Assembly: GCA_900119535.1 (NCBI GenBank)
Contig: FPJT01000012.1
Location: forward strand, 1 to 64,000
DNA: 64,000 bases
Source: Ruminococcus sp. XPD3002
GTDB lineage: Bacteria; Bacillota; Clostridia; Oscillospirales; Ruminococcaceae
Reading direction: 5' to 3'
A program made the translations under genes and the position numbers. The notes under the pieces are model-generated. The model saw nothing but the letters and a program-made list of their open reading frames with translations. It did no database searches and was not told where the DNA came from. Shown here piece by piece: positions 50,850 through 60,856 of this stretch. Within the stretch, counting starts at the first letter, position 1. Each line of letters opens with the position of its first letter.

Positions 50850-51500
50850 TCATACACCGTATGTCTTGCGGTATTCGAGCATCTTGTCCAGGTATTCCTT
50901 GCCGGGAACGATATCGTTGCGGATAGCGTCGATGATATCCTCCATAGTAACGATAGGATATACAGTAACGCCGAAATCACGCTTTACTTCCTGAACCGCA
51001 GAGAGGTCACCTGTACCCTTTTCCATACGGTCAACAGTGATGACCATACCTGTAACGTCCACATCAGCAGCACTTTTGAGCTTTGGCATCGACTCTCTGA
51101 GAGCCTTTCCCGAAGTCATAACATCGTCGATGATGATTACCTTTTCGCCGTCTGTAAGAGTTTTTCCGACGAACATACCGCCTTCACCGTGGTCTTTAGC
51201 TTCCTTGCGGTCGAAGCAGTAAGAAAGGTCTATGCCGAACTTGTTGCTGAGTGCAACAACAGCAGATACAGCCAGCGGAATACCCTTGTAAGCAGGTCCG
51301 AAGAGAGTATCGGCAGGGATGTTGTTAGCGTGGATGCACTCTGCATAGTATTCGCCTAATTTAGCAAGCTGGGCACCTGTTTTATAGTTTCCGCAGTTAA
51401 TGAAGTATGGTGCGATTCTGCCGCTTTTGAGTGTGAACTCTCCAAAAGTGAGAACACCGCAGTCCACCATGAATTTGATAAAGCTTTCTTTGTAAGTCAT
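50850..51500 (-). CDS. pyrE: Orotate phosphoribosyltransferase PyrE
   Basis: 216 residues. It joins orotate to PRPP to give OMP in pyrimidine synthesis. The PRPP-binding motif is VIIIDDVMTSGKA (about 115-127), with LKSGRIAPYFINCG and FGPAYKGIPL in the N-terminal half. The start at 51500 was taken because CGGAGG lies nine bases upstream; an earlier Met 13 codons ahead has no ribosome site. No other pyr gene is nearby. Confidence 0.95.
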   Translation of the reverse strand: MTYKESFIKFMVDCGVLTFGEFTLKSGRIAPYFINCGNYKTGAQLAKLGEYYAECIHANNIPADTLFGPAYKGIPLAVSAVVALSNKFGIDLSYCFDRKEAKDHGEGGMFVGKTLTDGEKVIIIDDVMTSGKALRESMPKLKSAADVDVTGMVITVDRMEKGTGDLSAVQEVKRDFGVTVYPIVTMEDIIDAIRNDIVPGKEYLDKMLEYRKTYGV

Positions 51501-51572
51501 CAGAAAATACCTCCGTTGATGAAATGATGATTCCTGCAAACCGCAGAATTACCTGCGCCTTGCAGTATATAA

Positions 51573-51589
51573 ACCTGTAACAGACAGGT
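51573..51589 (-). terminator. Weak terminator of the zinc-ribbon gene
   Basis: ACCTGT/ACAGGT stem with 5-base loop just after the stop, followed on the minus strand by TTATAT only. Confidence 0.4.
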
Positions 51590-51594
51590 CATTG

Positions 51595-51939
51595 TCAGAA
51601 TACATATCCGCACTCGGGACACCTCGGATAGTCTACATCCACAGATGTTCCGCACTCGGGACAATTCTTCTTCGGGAGCGAATCGATATTATCGTCAAGA
51701 TCCTGATTGAATTCCTCAGTGAATCCTACTATCTTGGGACCAAGAAACACTCCCATCATTATATTGCACCTCGGACAGTAAAATCCTGTAGTTATATGCC
51801 TGTCCGTTTCGCAGACGAGGTTGTCGCCCTCGTACCATGAGACCATAGGGTAAGTATAGCTCTTTATGGAGCCTATCCCGTGTATAGAGACTCTGAAAGT
51901 CCCTGCTTTCATACGCTGTCCGCAGATTCCGCAGATCAT
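51595..51939 (-). CDS. Small zinc-ribbon protein, function unknown
   Basis: 114 residues. Cysteine pairs CGICG (about 3-7) and CPRCN (about 56-60), and a C-terminal double ribbon CPECG...CPECG (about 94-112), point to two zinc sites. The middle is unassigned. Start at 51939, with GGGAGGGATATT ahead; longer frames start inside the hairpin leader. The leader (51947-51995) folds into two hairpins, the second overlapping the ribosome site, so translation may be controlled. Confidence 0.7.
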   Translation of the reverse strand: MICGICGQRMKAGTFRVSIHGIGSIKSYTYPMVSWYEGDNLVCETDRHITTGFYCPRCNIMMGVFLGPKIVGFTEEFNQDLDDNIDSLPKKNCPECGTSVDVDYPRCPECGYVF

Positions 51940-51944
51940 AATAT

Positions 51945-51996
51945 CCCTCCCCGAAGCAAAGTATCGGAGCAATAGCCGAAGAGTTACGGCTATTGT
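51945..51996 (-). repeat. Two-hairpin 5' leader of the zinc-ribbon gene (related to 26111-26155)
   Basis: On the minus strand, 11 bases after the -10 box, come a 9-bp hairpin (CAATAGCCG/CGGCTATTG, 51970-51995) and then a second (CTCCGA/TCGGGGAG, 51947-51969) whose 3' arm is part of the ribosome site. The order, spacing and core bases match hairpins five and six of the array at 25936-26155, while stem bases differ in paired fashion. Confidence 0.65.
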
Positions 51997-52006
51997 CCTG
52001 TATACT

Positions 52007-52035
52007 ATTATACAATAATGAAAAAAATATTGCAA
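52007..52035 (-). promoter_or_regulatory. Promoter of the zinc-ribbon gene
   Basis: TTGCAA (52030-52035), 17-bp spacer, TATAAT (52007-52012) on the minus strand, just after the sigK stop codon. Confidence 0.65.
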
Positions 52036-52055
52036 GCCTTGAGGAAGATATTTCA

Positions 52056-52736
52056 TTATTCGCCGTTATCGAACTTGCTTTTCAGCTTGCCGATAGCTTT
52101 TTTCTCTATCCGTGAGACGTATGAACGTGAGATGCCGAGCTTTTTGGCAGTTTCTATCTGGGTGTGGGGTTCACTTCGGTAAAGACCGTAGCGGTAGGTG
52201 ATTATTTCCAGTTCACGCGGTTCAAGGCAGTCCCTTATAATGCCGTACAGCTGACGTGAACGCATAAGCAGGTCCACCTGTTCATGGATGTCGGTACCGT
52301 CGTCAATAAGGTCGATCAGGGTGAGGGTATTGCCGTCCTTATCGGTCTCGACGGGTTCATTTATGTAGACGTCGCCTGCCGACTTTTTAGCTGCACGGAA
52401 GCTCATGAGAATCTCGTTGTCGATGCATTTGCTGGCGTACGTAGCGAATTTAGCGCCCTTGGTGTAGTCAAATGTGGACACCGCCTTTATCAGACCTATA
52501 GTACCTATGGATATGAGTTCATCCTGTTCCGCAGCAGTGGGAGCGTACTTTTTAACGATATGAGCAACAAGGCGCAGATTGTGCTCTATCAGTTTACTCC
52601 TTGCATTTTTATCGCCTTCCGACATCTTTTCAAAGCATTCGTTTTCTTCCCTGCGTGAAAGTGGTTTTGGAAATACGGTACTGTTATCGACGTGCAGGGC
52701 GAAGAAAAAGATATTGCGTAATAATTCGATCAACAT
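52056..52736 (-). CDS. sigK: Sporulation-type RNA polymerase sigma factor SigK
   Basis: 226 residues. The first about 18 residues are hydrophobic (LLRNIFFFALHV), as in the pro-sequence of pro-sigma-K. Then PKPLSRREENE, IEHNLRLVAHIVKKY, DELISIGTIGLIKA, CIDNEILM and a region 4 ending LGISRSYVSRIEKKA all match SigK of spore formers. In those, SigK directs late mother-cell transcription after SpoIVFB cleavage. The gene appears intact and not split by a skin element. The start has AGGAGGTGTTAGC. Many ruminococci are thought not to make spores, so its use here is of interest. Confidence 0.85.
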   Translation of the reverse strand: MLIELLRNIFFFALHVDNSTVFPKPLSRREENECFEKMSEGDKNARSKLIEHNLRLVAHIVKKYAPTAAEQDELISIGTIGLIKAVSTFDYTKGAKFATYASKCIDNEILMSFRAAKKSAGDVYINEPVETDKDGNTLTLIDLIDDGTDIHEQVDLLMRSRQLYGIIRDCLEPRELEIITYRYGLYRSEPHTQIETAKKLGISRSYVSRIEKKAIGKLKSKFDNGE

Positions 52737-52838
52737 GCTAACACCTCCTGATAATGATATGTATCAGGGCTTGAACATTATATCAGATTTTTTTCGGAAA
52801 ACTGTGGAATTAGTTGCGGATACATGGTATAATAATAG

Positions 52839-54857
<2,019 letters not shown>

Positions 54858-54873
54858 TAACGGAGGTAAAAAT

Positions 54874-55221
54874 ATGTTATTTGTATGCTATCCTAAATGT
54901 ACGACTTGTAAAAAGGCGCAGAAATGGCTGGAGGACAAAAAACTCTCCTTTGATATCCGTGATATCAAGGAAAACAACCCCACTGCCGACGAATTAAAGG
55001 AATGGTTCGCTAAAAGCGGACTTCCGCTGAAGCGCTTCTTCAATACCAGCGGACTGCTTTACAAGTCCATGGAGCTAAAGGACAAGCTTCCCGATATGAC
55101 CGAGGAGGAGCAGATAAAGCTTCTTGCTTCGGACGGTATGCTGGTGAAGCGTCCGATCCTTATAAACGGAGATAAGGTACTTGTTGGATTCAAGGAAAAG
55201 GAATGGGAGACGCTGCTTTAA
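54874..55221 (+). CDS. Spx/ArsC-family protein (YffB-like)
   Basis: 115 residues with a thioredoxin-like fold and an N-terminal CTTCKKA (CXXC) motif, GLPLKRFFNTSG and a LVKRPILI segment, as in the ArsC/Spx/YffB group. The RNA-polymerase-binding features of true Spx are not certain, and the arsenate-reductase arginines are not evident, so a thiol-linked reductase or regulator is all that can be said. Downstream of ligA by 16 bases; a terminator follows. Confidence 0.82.
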   Translation: MLFVCYPKCTTCKKAQKWLEDKKLSFDIRDIKENNPTADELKEWFAKSGLPLKRFFNTSGLLYKSMELKDKLPDMTEEEQIKLLASDGMLVKRPILINGDKVLVGFKEKEWETLL

Positions 55222-55264
55222 AAAATACGCTGGACCGTTCGTGAGGTGCTGTTAAAAATACGAA

Positions 55265-55305
55265 ACATCCCAAACTCGCTGTTATTACGGGTTTGGGATG
55301 TTTTT
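55265..55305 (+). terminator. Terminator of ligA and the Spx-like gene
   Basis: ACATCCCAAAC/GTTTGGGATGT, an 11-bp perfect stem, followed by TTTTA. Confidence 0.8.
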
Positions 55306-55419
55306 ATGTGCAAATGAAGCCATTATGGAACTGTGTTGATACAAATCGGCAGAAATACCATAACCAAAGATAAGATAACTATATGAATTGTTCAATGATA
55401 CAAATCGAGAGATCACATC

Positions 55420-55448
55420 TTGACAGCATCAGATAAATATGATAATAT
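55420..55448 (+). promoter_or_regulatory. Promoter of the TetR gene
   Basis: TTGACA (55420-55425), 17-bp spacer, TAATAT (55443-55448). Confidence 0.65.
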
Positions 55449-55464
55449 CATTATTGATAATGAT
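55447..55464. promoter_or_regulatory. Probable TetR operator
   Basis: ATCATTAT-TG-ATAATGAT, perfect 8-bp arms with a 2-base centre, overlapping the -10 box and ending 20 bases before the TetR start. This is the usual place for a self-repressing TetR site. Confidence 0.6.
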
Positions 55465-55483
55465 GTTATTAATGAGGTAAGAT

Positions 55484-56110
55484 ATGGCTTTGCGAGATAC
55501 TTCCATAGATCCTGTCCTGCTTAAAAGTGCAAGGGCACAGTTTATTGAAAAAGGATTTGCCAAGGCATCAGTCTCGGAGATATGCAGAAATGCAGGCGTT
55601 ACTACAGGTGCTCTTTACATCCGATACAAAGGCAAAGAGGAACTGTATGATGCTCTTGTAGCCGATGCAGTTGCCATGATGGAGACGTTCATGAAAACTG
55701 CAGATGTTGATATTGAACATCTATCTGACCGTGAATTGCTGCTTCCGTGGTATGGGGACAAAAGTAAGATCTGCAGCTTCTTTGATATGTTTGAAAATGT
55801 GCGTGACCAGTTTACGCTTCTGCTGACTTGTTCTGACGGGACAAAATATCAAAATTTTCATCATGACTTTGCTCAGAAGCTGACTGATGCGGACTATTGT
55901 TATTACATCGAAGCCTACAAACGTGGTTTTGCAACTGAGCTCGTGACAAAAGAGCAGCTGCACATTTATCTCACAGCATATTGGGATCTTTTCTATGAAC
56001 CTTTTATTCATGGTATGACAAGAAGTGAAATAGATGAGCTTTGTGCCGGTATCGAGAGATGGATCAACTGGAAAGCTCTTCTCGGACTTCCCGATAAAAT
56101 GCCGTTTTAA
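55484..56110 (+). CDS. TetR-family transcriptional regulator
   Basis: 208 residues. The N-terminal helix-turn-helix (about 12-55) has FIEKGFAKASVSEICRNAGV and TTGALYIRYKGKEELY. The C-terminal ligand domain is not assigned to a subgroup. A palindrome over its own promoter suggests autorepression. It is followed by the ECF importer genes, which it probably controls. The stop lies in the stem of a terminator (56101-56137). Confidence 0.88.
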   Translation: MALRDTSIDPVLLKSARAQFIEKGFAKASVSEICRNAGVTTGALYIRYKGKEELYDALVADAVAMMETFMKTADVDIEHLSDRELLLPWYGDKSKICSFFDMFENVRDQFTLLLTCSDGTKYQNFHHDFAQKLTDADYCYYIEAYKRGFATELVTKEQLHIYLTAYWDLFYEPFIHGMTRSEIDELCAGIERWINWKALLGLPDKMPF

Positions 56111-56137
56111 ATTTCTGTAAGAAAAAACGGCTTTTTT
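56101..56137 (+). terminator. Terminator overlapping the TetR stop codon
   Basis: GCCGTTTT/AAAACGGC (8 bp, 15-base loop) followed by six T. It would limit read-through from TetR into the importer genes. The importer promoter is not evident. Confidence 0.65.
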
Positions 56138-56184
56138 AATACAATTAAGTTAGTATTCACAAACTAAATGACTGGAGGATCATT

Positions 56185-56796
56185 ATGGCTAAGAAGGAAA
56201 TTGCAGCTTCCGCCAACAACAATAAAAAGCTGCGGACAAAGGAACTTATTTATGCAGGTGCTTTCGGTGCGTTATACATCGTGCTGATGCTGGTGATCGT
56301 ATTGGGAACGAGTATGATACCCATTCTGTATCTCCTTGCACCAATTACCGTAGGACTGGTCTGCGGTACGGTATATATGCTCTGTGTCCTCAAAGTAAGG
56401 AAATTCGGTGCAGCTCTGATACTTGGCGTACTGTTTGCCATTTGTGCCTGCAGCAATGCATGGTTCAGCTTTGTGGGAGCGCTTGCGGCAGCACTGCTTG
56501 CTGAGCTTGTTATCAAGTTCGGAAAGTATCGTTCAAAGAAAATGTATCTGCTTTCTTTTGTGGTATTCAACCTGAATATGGCTTGTCCCTATATGATGCT
56601 TTCATTTGCAAGGGATTCGTTCCTGAAGCGCTCCGTTGAATACTACGGTCAGGAGTACGCAGACGGCATTGAAAAGATAGCTCCAACATGGATCTTTTTC
56701 CCGATACTTGGTTTTGCACTGATCGGCGGAATTCTCGGAGCTCTGCTTGCAAATACACTCATTAAAAAGCACTTTAAAAAAGCAGGGGTAGTATAA
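56185..56796 (+). CDS. MptD-family ECF transporter substrate-binding (S) component
   Basis: 203 residues with six hydrophobic segments after a charged start (LRTKELIYAGAFGALYIVLM), the layout of ECF S components and specifically the MptD/Trep_Strep group. It should bind the transported micronutrient within the membrane; the ligand of this group is not established. Ribosome site TGGAGG. The T component follows after one base. Confidence 0.82.
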   Translation: MAKKEIAASANNNKKLRTKELIYAGAFGALYIVLMLVIVLGTSMIPILYLLAPITVGLVCGTVYMLCVLKVRKFGAALILGVLFAICACSNAWFSFVGALAAALLAELVIKFGKYRSKKMYLLSFVVFNLNMACPYMMLSFARDSFLKRSVEYYGQEYADGIEKIAPTWIFFPILGFALIGGILGALLANTLIKKHFKKAGVV

Positions 56797-56797
56797 A

Positions 56798-57547
56798 TTG
56801 GATATTTCGGTTTACGGCGAGGATCGAAGTGCATTGGTACGTTTTGATCCTCGCACTAAATTTGTCATTTTTATTTCATCACTTGCTGTGAGTTCCAATT
56901 CGTTCAATGCTACTGCACATGAGATATACTGCGTTGTATTATGCGTTATGCTGTTTCTTTGCGGAAAGAAGTGGAATGCAGTCAAGATGTCGCTTCTTTT
57001 AGGGACAGCTGTATATGTCCGCACATGTATGGAGATGCAGGCAACGGGTTCGACAGTCGTTGTAACGATCATATCATTCATTTTGACGATCTTTCTGTAC
57101 TGTTTCCCTATACTTATGTCCCTGCTGATAATCACGCAGACCACACGCATCAATCAGTTCCTGTCGGCATTTCAGGCGATGCATATCCCGACAAGGATCG
57201 TGATACCTATAGCTGTAATGTTCCGTTTTATCCCGACAGTCGGCGAAGAATGGACAGGTGTACGCAAAGCGATGGCGTTCCGCGGAATGTCACTTGAACC
57301 GTCTGCGATCATTCGGCATCCCGTAAAAACAGTTGAATATATACTTATACCGCTTCTGTTTTCTTGTATCTCCATTATGGAGGAACTTGCGGCAGCGGCA
57401 CTTGCAAGGGGCATGGACAGCGACAATGCACGAACTTCCTATGAAACAGTCCACTTGAGAGCATATGACTATATCACAATGATACTTTTCATTGCGGCAG
57501 GTATCTGGTTCTTTGCAACAGGTATGGTGACGGGAGGTGCGGCATGA
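56798..57547 (+). CDS. ECF transporter transmembrane (T) component (TTG start)
   Basis: 249 residues. EcfT/CbiQ-type protein with about five membrane segments and the coupling motifs AMAFRGM and ALARGMD near the C-terminus that contact the ATPases. TTG start, with CAGGGGTAG ahead. The stop overlaps the start of the ATPase gene (ATGA). Confidence 0.85.
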   Translation: MDISVYGEDRSALVRFDPRTKFVIFISSLAVSSNSFNATAHEIYCVVLCVMLFLCGKKWNAVKMSLLLGTAVYVRTCMEMQATGSTVVVTIISFILTIFLYCFPILMSLLIITQTTRINQFLSAFQAMHIPTRIVIPIAVMFRFIPTVGEEWTGVRKAMAFRGMSLEPSAIIRHPVKTVEYILIPLLFSCISIMEELAAAALARGMDSDNARTSYETVHLRAYDYITMILFIAAGIWFFATGMVTGGAA

Positions 57548-59475
57548 TAACACTGAAAGGCTTAGACTTCCACTACGGAGGCGAAAACGGTACAGGTGAC
57601 GGTGTGGACGGCATCGATCTTACTATTGCGGACGGCGAATGTGTTGTGCTCTGCGGACGGAGCGGCTGCGGCAAGACCACATTGACACGTCTTATAAACG
57701 GTCTGATACCACATTTTTACGAGGGAGAACTGATAGGTGAGGTACTGATAGACGATCACAATGTATCAAAAAGTGAACTGTCGGAAACTTCAAAGCTTGT
57801 GGGCAGTGTGTTCCAGAATCCTAAATCACAGTTTTTCAATATCGACACTTCTGGTGAACTGGTATTCGGCTGCGAAAATATAGGACTTCCCCGTGACGAG
57901 ATCGGGAAAAGGCTTGACAGGACGGTAAAGGACCTTAAGCTTGCACCGCTGCTGAACCGTAATATATTTGAGCTGTCAGGCGGAGAAAAGCAGCAGATCG
58001 CCTGCGGAAGCGTCTATGCCGCTGATCCGCAGATATATGTACTGGATGAGCCTTCCTCCAATCTTGACAAAAAAGCGATCAACCGTATCCACGATATCTT
58101 TGCAAAGATGAAGGCGAACGGAAATACACTCGTGATATCCGAACACCGTATCCACTATCTTATGGATATCGCCGACAGGTTCATTTATCTGGATGACGGT
58201 ATCATTACAGGTGAATACACTGCTGATGAAATGCGTGCAATGCCTGATGAAACACTTGCAGAGCTCGGACTTCGCTGTACTGATATACGTAATATCCCTG
58301 CAAACGATCAGTCCGATACGATGCAGAATGCCGCTGCGGCGCTCGATGTTATCGACCTGAGTTGTAGTCGCGGCAATTCTCGTATTCTGGATATAGACCG
58401 TATTTTGCTGCCTGAAAACAGTATCGTCGCAGTTGTCGGTGATAACGGCTGCGGTAAAAGCACACTTGCTGAAGCACTTTGCGGACTCATCCCGTCTGAT
58501 GGAAGCGTGGCACTGGGCGGTACATTCCTCAGCAACAAGCAGAGGCAGCAGCAATGCTATATGGTCATGCAGGACGTGAACCGTCAGCTTTTCTCTGACA
58601 GCGTTATGGAAGAAGTGATGCTGAATGCGGCGGTCTCACAAGAAGATGCGGAAAAAACACTTGAAGAACTGGGACTTGGGGACTTCAAAGACCGTCACCC
58701 CGCATCCCTTTCAGGGGGGCAGAAGCAGCGTACTGCGATAGCAGCGGCTCTCTGTGCAGGCAAAGATATCATTCTCTATGACGAACCGACAAGCGGACTT
58801 GACAGAACGGGAATGCAGCGGTTCGGTGAGCTTCTGAACAGCACACGCAGCAAGGTGAAGCTCTCTTTCATCATTACACATGATCCTGAGCTGATCCTGC
58901 ATTGCTGTACCCATGTCCTGCATATGGACAGAGGACGCGTGACAGCCTTTTATCCCATGAATGAAGAAGGTGCTCAGCGCGTCAGAAACTATTATCTATC
59001 AAAGAGCAGCGATACTACAAGCAAGGTCAGGGATAAAAAATCGCAGATCGGCAAGATACTTGAGCATACAGGAAAGGAACGTCCGAAGGTATTTTTGTCC
59101 GCACTCCTTATGATGATAGGTGCGGCGGCAAGCATTGTGCCTTACGGACTTGTGGGGAGTCTTGTACGGAAGATACTGAGCGGCGGCAGGTTAACACTTG
59201 ACACGGCATTACCCGTAATTGTAGGGATGCTTATCTGCGAGATACTGTATGCGGTGTTTTATATGCTCGGACTGCGTGTTTCTCATCATGCGGCATTTGC
59301 TGCACTTGAAAACATCCGATGCAAATTGCAGGAAAAGCTTGAACAACAGCCGTTGGGTTCGGTCATGGCACGTTCAAAAGGCGAACTCAAAAAGCTGTTT
59401 TCGGATGATATAGAATCGATAGAAATGCTTCTTGCACACATGATATTCTTGCATTCATCATCGCTCAGCCTATGA
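57544..59475 (+). CDS. ECF double ATPase fused to a truncated ABC-exporter membrane domain
   Basis: 643 residues. Two ATPase domains (about 1-235: GRSGCGKTT, LSGGEKQQI, YVLDEPS; and about 268-480: GDNGCGKST, LSGGQKQRT, ILYDEPT) match the fused EcfA pair. After about residue 505 comes the beginning of an ABC-exporter membrane domain (two helices, then SIEMLLAHM) that breaks off in FLHSSSLSL and a stop. The following frame (59472) continues the exporter. The stretch for transmembrane helix 3 and part of 4 is missing between the two. The ATPase part looks intact. Confidence 0.8.
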   Translation: MITLKGLDFHYGGENGTGDGVDGIDLTIADGECVVLCGRSGCGKTTLTRLINGLIPHFYEGELIGEVLIDDHNVSKSELSETSKLVGSVFQNPKSQFFNIDTSGELVFGCENIGLPRDEIGKRLDRTVKDLKLAPLLNRNIFELSGGEKQQIACGSVYAADPQIYVLDEPSSNLDKKAINRIHDIFAKMKANGNTLVISEHRIHYLMDIADRFIYLDDGIITGEYTADEMRAMPDETLAELGLRCTDIRNIPANDQSDTMQNAAAALDVIDLSCSRGNSRILDIDRILLPENSIVAVVGDNGCGKSTLAEALCGLIPSDGSVALGGTFLSNKQRQQQCYMVMQDVNRQLFSDSVMEEVMLNAAVSQEDAEKTLEELGLGDFKDRHPASLSGGQKQRTAIAAALCAGKDIILYDEPTSGLDRTGMQRFGELLNSTRSKVKLSFIITHDPELILHCCTHVLHMDRGRVTAFYPMNEEGAQRVRNYYLSKSSDTTSKVRDKKSQIGKILEHTGKERPKVFLSALLMMIGAAASIVPYGLVGSLVRKILSGGRLTLDTALPVIVGMLICEILYAVFYMLGLRVSHHAAFAALENIRCKLQEKLEQQPLGSVMARSKGELKKLFSDDIESIEMLLAHMIFLHSSSLSL

Positions 59476-60656
59476 TACGCTGTTCACTTGCGGATGCGAA
59501 GACGCGTCAGGAAAGCATTGAGGGACTGACATCTGCGGTTCTTGAATATGCGGAGGGACTGCCGGTCATCAAAAGCTACGGCATGACGAGAGAAAGCGCA
59601 ATTGAGATGCGTAAGGCATTTCGGGACTCCAGAACAGCTAACCTGTCATTTGAAGAGCATATCCTGCCTTACGAGATAGCAATGATGATACTGTACGGTG
59701 CAGGTATGACAGGCATACTTGCTTCTGCGATATATCTTCTTCAGCAGGGGAGTATCACCAATGTTTATTTTGTCGGCGTAGTGCTGTTTTTGTTCAGCAT
59801 CTTTTCTTCGGTAAAACATCTGTTTCAGCAGAGCACCCGACTTACTATCATGAAGAATTCACTTGACAGGATAAATGAAGTATTTGCCGAAGCTGAGATA
59901 ACAGATTCGGGAATAGCAAAGATCAGTGACGATGAAACCGATGCAGAGATAGAATTCAGAAACGTATCTTTCGGTTACGGTAAGGAGGATATTCTCCATG
60001 ATATATCATTCACTGCAAAGAAAGGACAGATGGCCGCACTTGTCGGTGAATCTGGCAGTGGAAAAACAACGATAGCATCACTGCTTTCGAGATTCTGGGA
60101 TGTGGGTTCAGGAGAGATACTGATCAGAAACACCAATATCAGGGATGTGAAGATCAGTGACCTTATGGAACATATCAGCATGGTATTTCAGCGTGTCTAT
60201 CTGTTCAATGACACCATTTACAATAATATCGCAATGGGGAGCGGTGCATCCCGTGATGAGGTGATTGAAGCTGCAAAGAAGGCAAGGTGTTATGACTTTA
60301 TCATGTCGCAGCCCTATGGCTTTGATACGATGATCGGTGAGGGAGGTGCAACACTGTCAGGCGGTGAAGCACAGCGTATTTCAATTGCGAGATGTATTCT
60401 CAAGGATGCGCCTATCATTATTCTGGATGAGGCTACAGCAAATATCGATGCGGATAACGAACGAAGCATCCAGCAAGCGATGTCCGAGCTTTGCCGTAAC
60501 AAGACTGTTCTTGTCATTGCACACAGACTGTACACTATTGCCAATGCCGATAAGATAATCGTTATTGACAAGGGACATATCGCAGAACAAGGAAACCGTG
60601 ATGAACTGCTTTCGCTTGGAGGCATCTACAGCAGAATGGAGGCAGCCAATGCATAA
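59472..60656 (+). CDS. ABC-exporter C-terminal part, separated by deletion/frameshift
   Basis: 394 residues. Before its ATG the same frame reads ILAFIIAQP, the end of a membrane helix, which shows that the true start lies in the upstream exporter piece. It holds intracellular loop 2 (SAVLEYAEGLPVIKSYG), helices 5-6 (about 55-110) and a complete ATPase domain (GESGSGKTT, LSGGEAQRIS, IIILDEAT). Similar exporters beside ECF genes come in heterodimer pairs; here only one remains and it lacks helices 3-4. It is probably a decayed gene, although the ATPase could still be made. Confidence 0.75.
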   Translation: MIRCSLADAKTRQESIEGLTSAVLEYAEGLPVIKSYGMTRESAIEMRKAFRDSRTANLSFEEHILPYEIAMMILYGAGMTGILASAIYLLQQGSITNVYFVGVVLFLFSIFSSVKHLFQQSTRLTIMKNSLDRINEVFAEAEITDSGIAKISDDETDAEIEFRNVSFGYGKEDILHDISFTAKKGQMAALVGESGSGKTTIASLLSRFWDVGSGEILIRNTNIRDVKISDLMEHISMVFQRVYLFNDTIYNNIAMGSGASRDEVIEAAKKARCYDFIMSQPYGFDTMIGEGGATLSGGEAQRISIARCILKDAPIIILDEATANIDADNERSIQQAMSELCRNKTVLVIAHRLYTIANADKIIVIDKGHIAEQGNRDELLSLGGIYSRMEAANA

Positions 60657-60831
60657 CGCAAAGAAGATAGCAGGACTTATAATGATAATGATCAGCGTAT
60701 TTCTGTTGTCAGGAGGATTATATATAACGACTGAAATGGTATCGCAGTTCACTGTAACGATACTTATTGTCAGCGGCCTGTTGCTGCTGATCGCAGGATT
60801 CGTACTGTATAAGCTGACTGATAACAGTTGA
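60649..60831 (+). CDS. Small two-helix membrane protein
   Basis: 60 residues, nearly all in two hydrophobic segments (about 6-26 and 33-54). It begins inside the last codons of the exporter fragment (ATGCATAA overlap), with GGAGGCAGCCA ahead. No family recognised. Its position suggests a small helper of the importer cluster. Confidence 0.6.
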   Translation: MHNAKKIAGLIMIMISVFLLSGGLYITTEMVSQFTVTILIVSGLLLLIAGFVLYKLTDNS

Positions 60832-60856
60832 TAACAAATAACAGGAGGAAATCACA

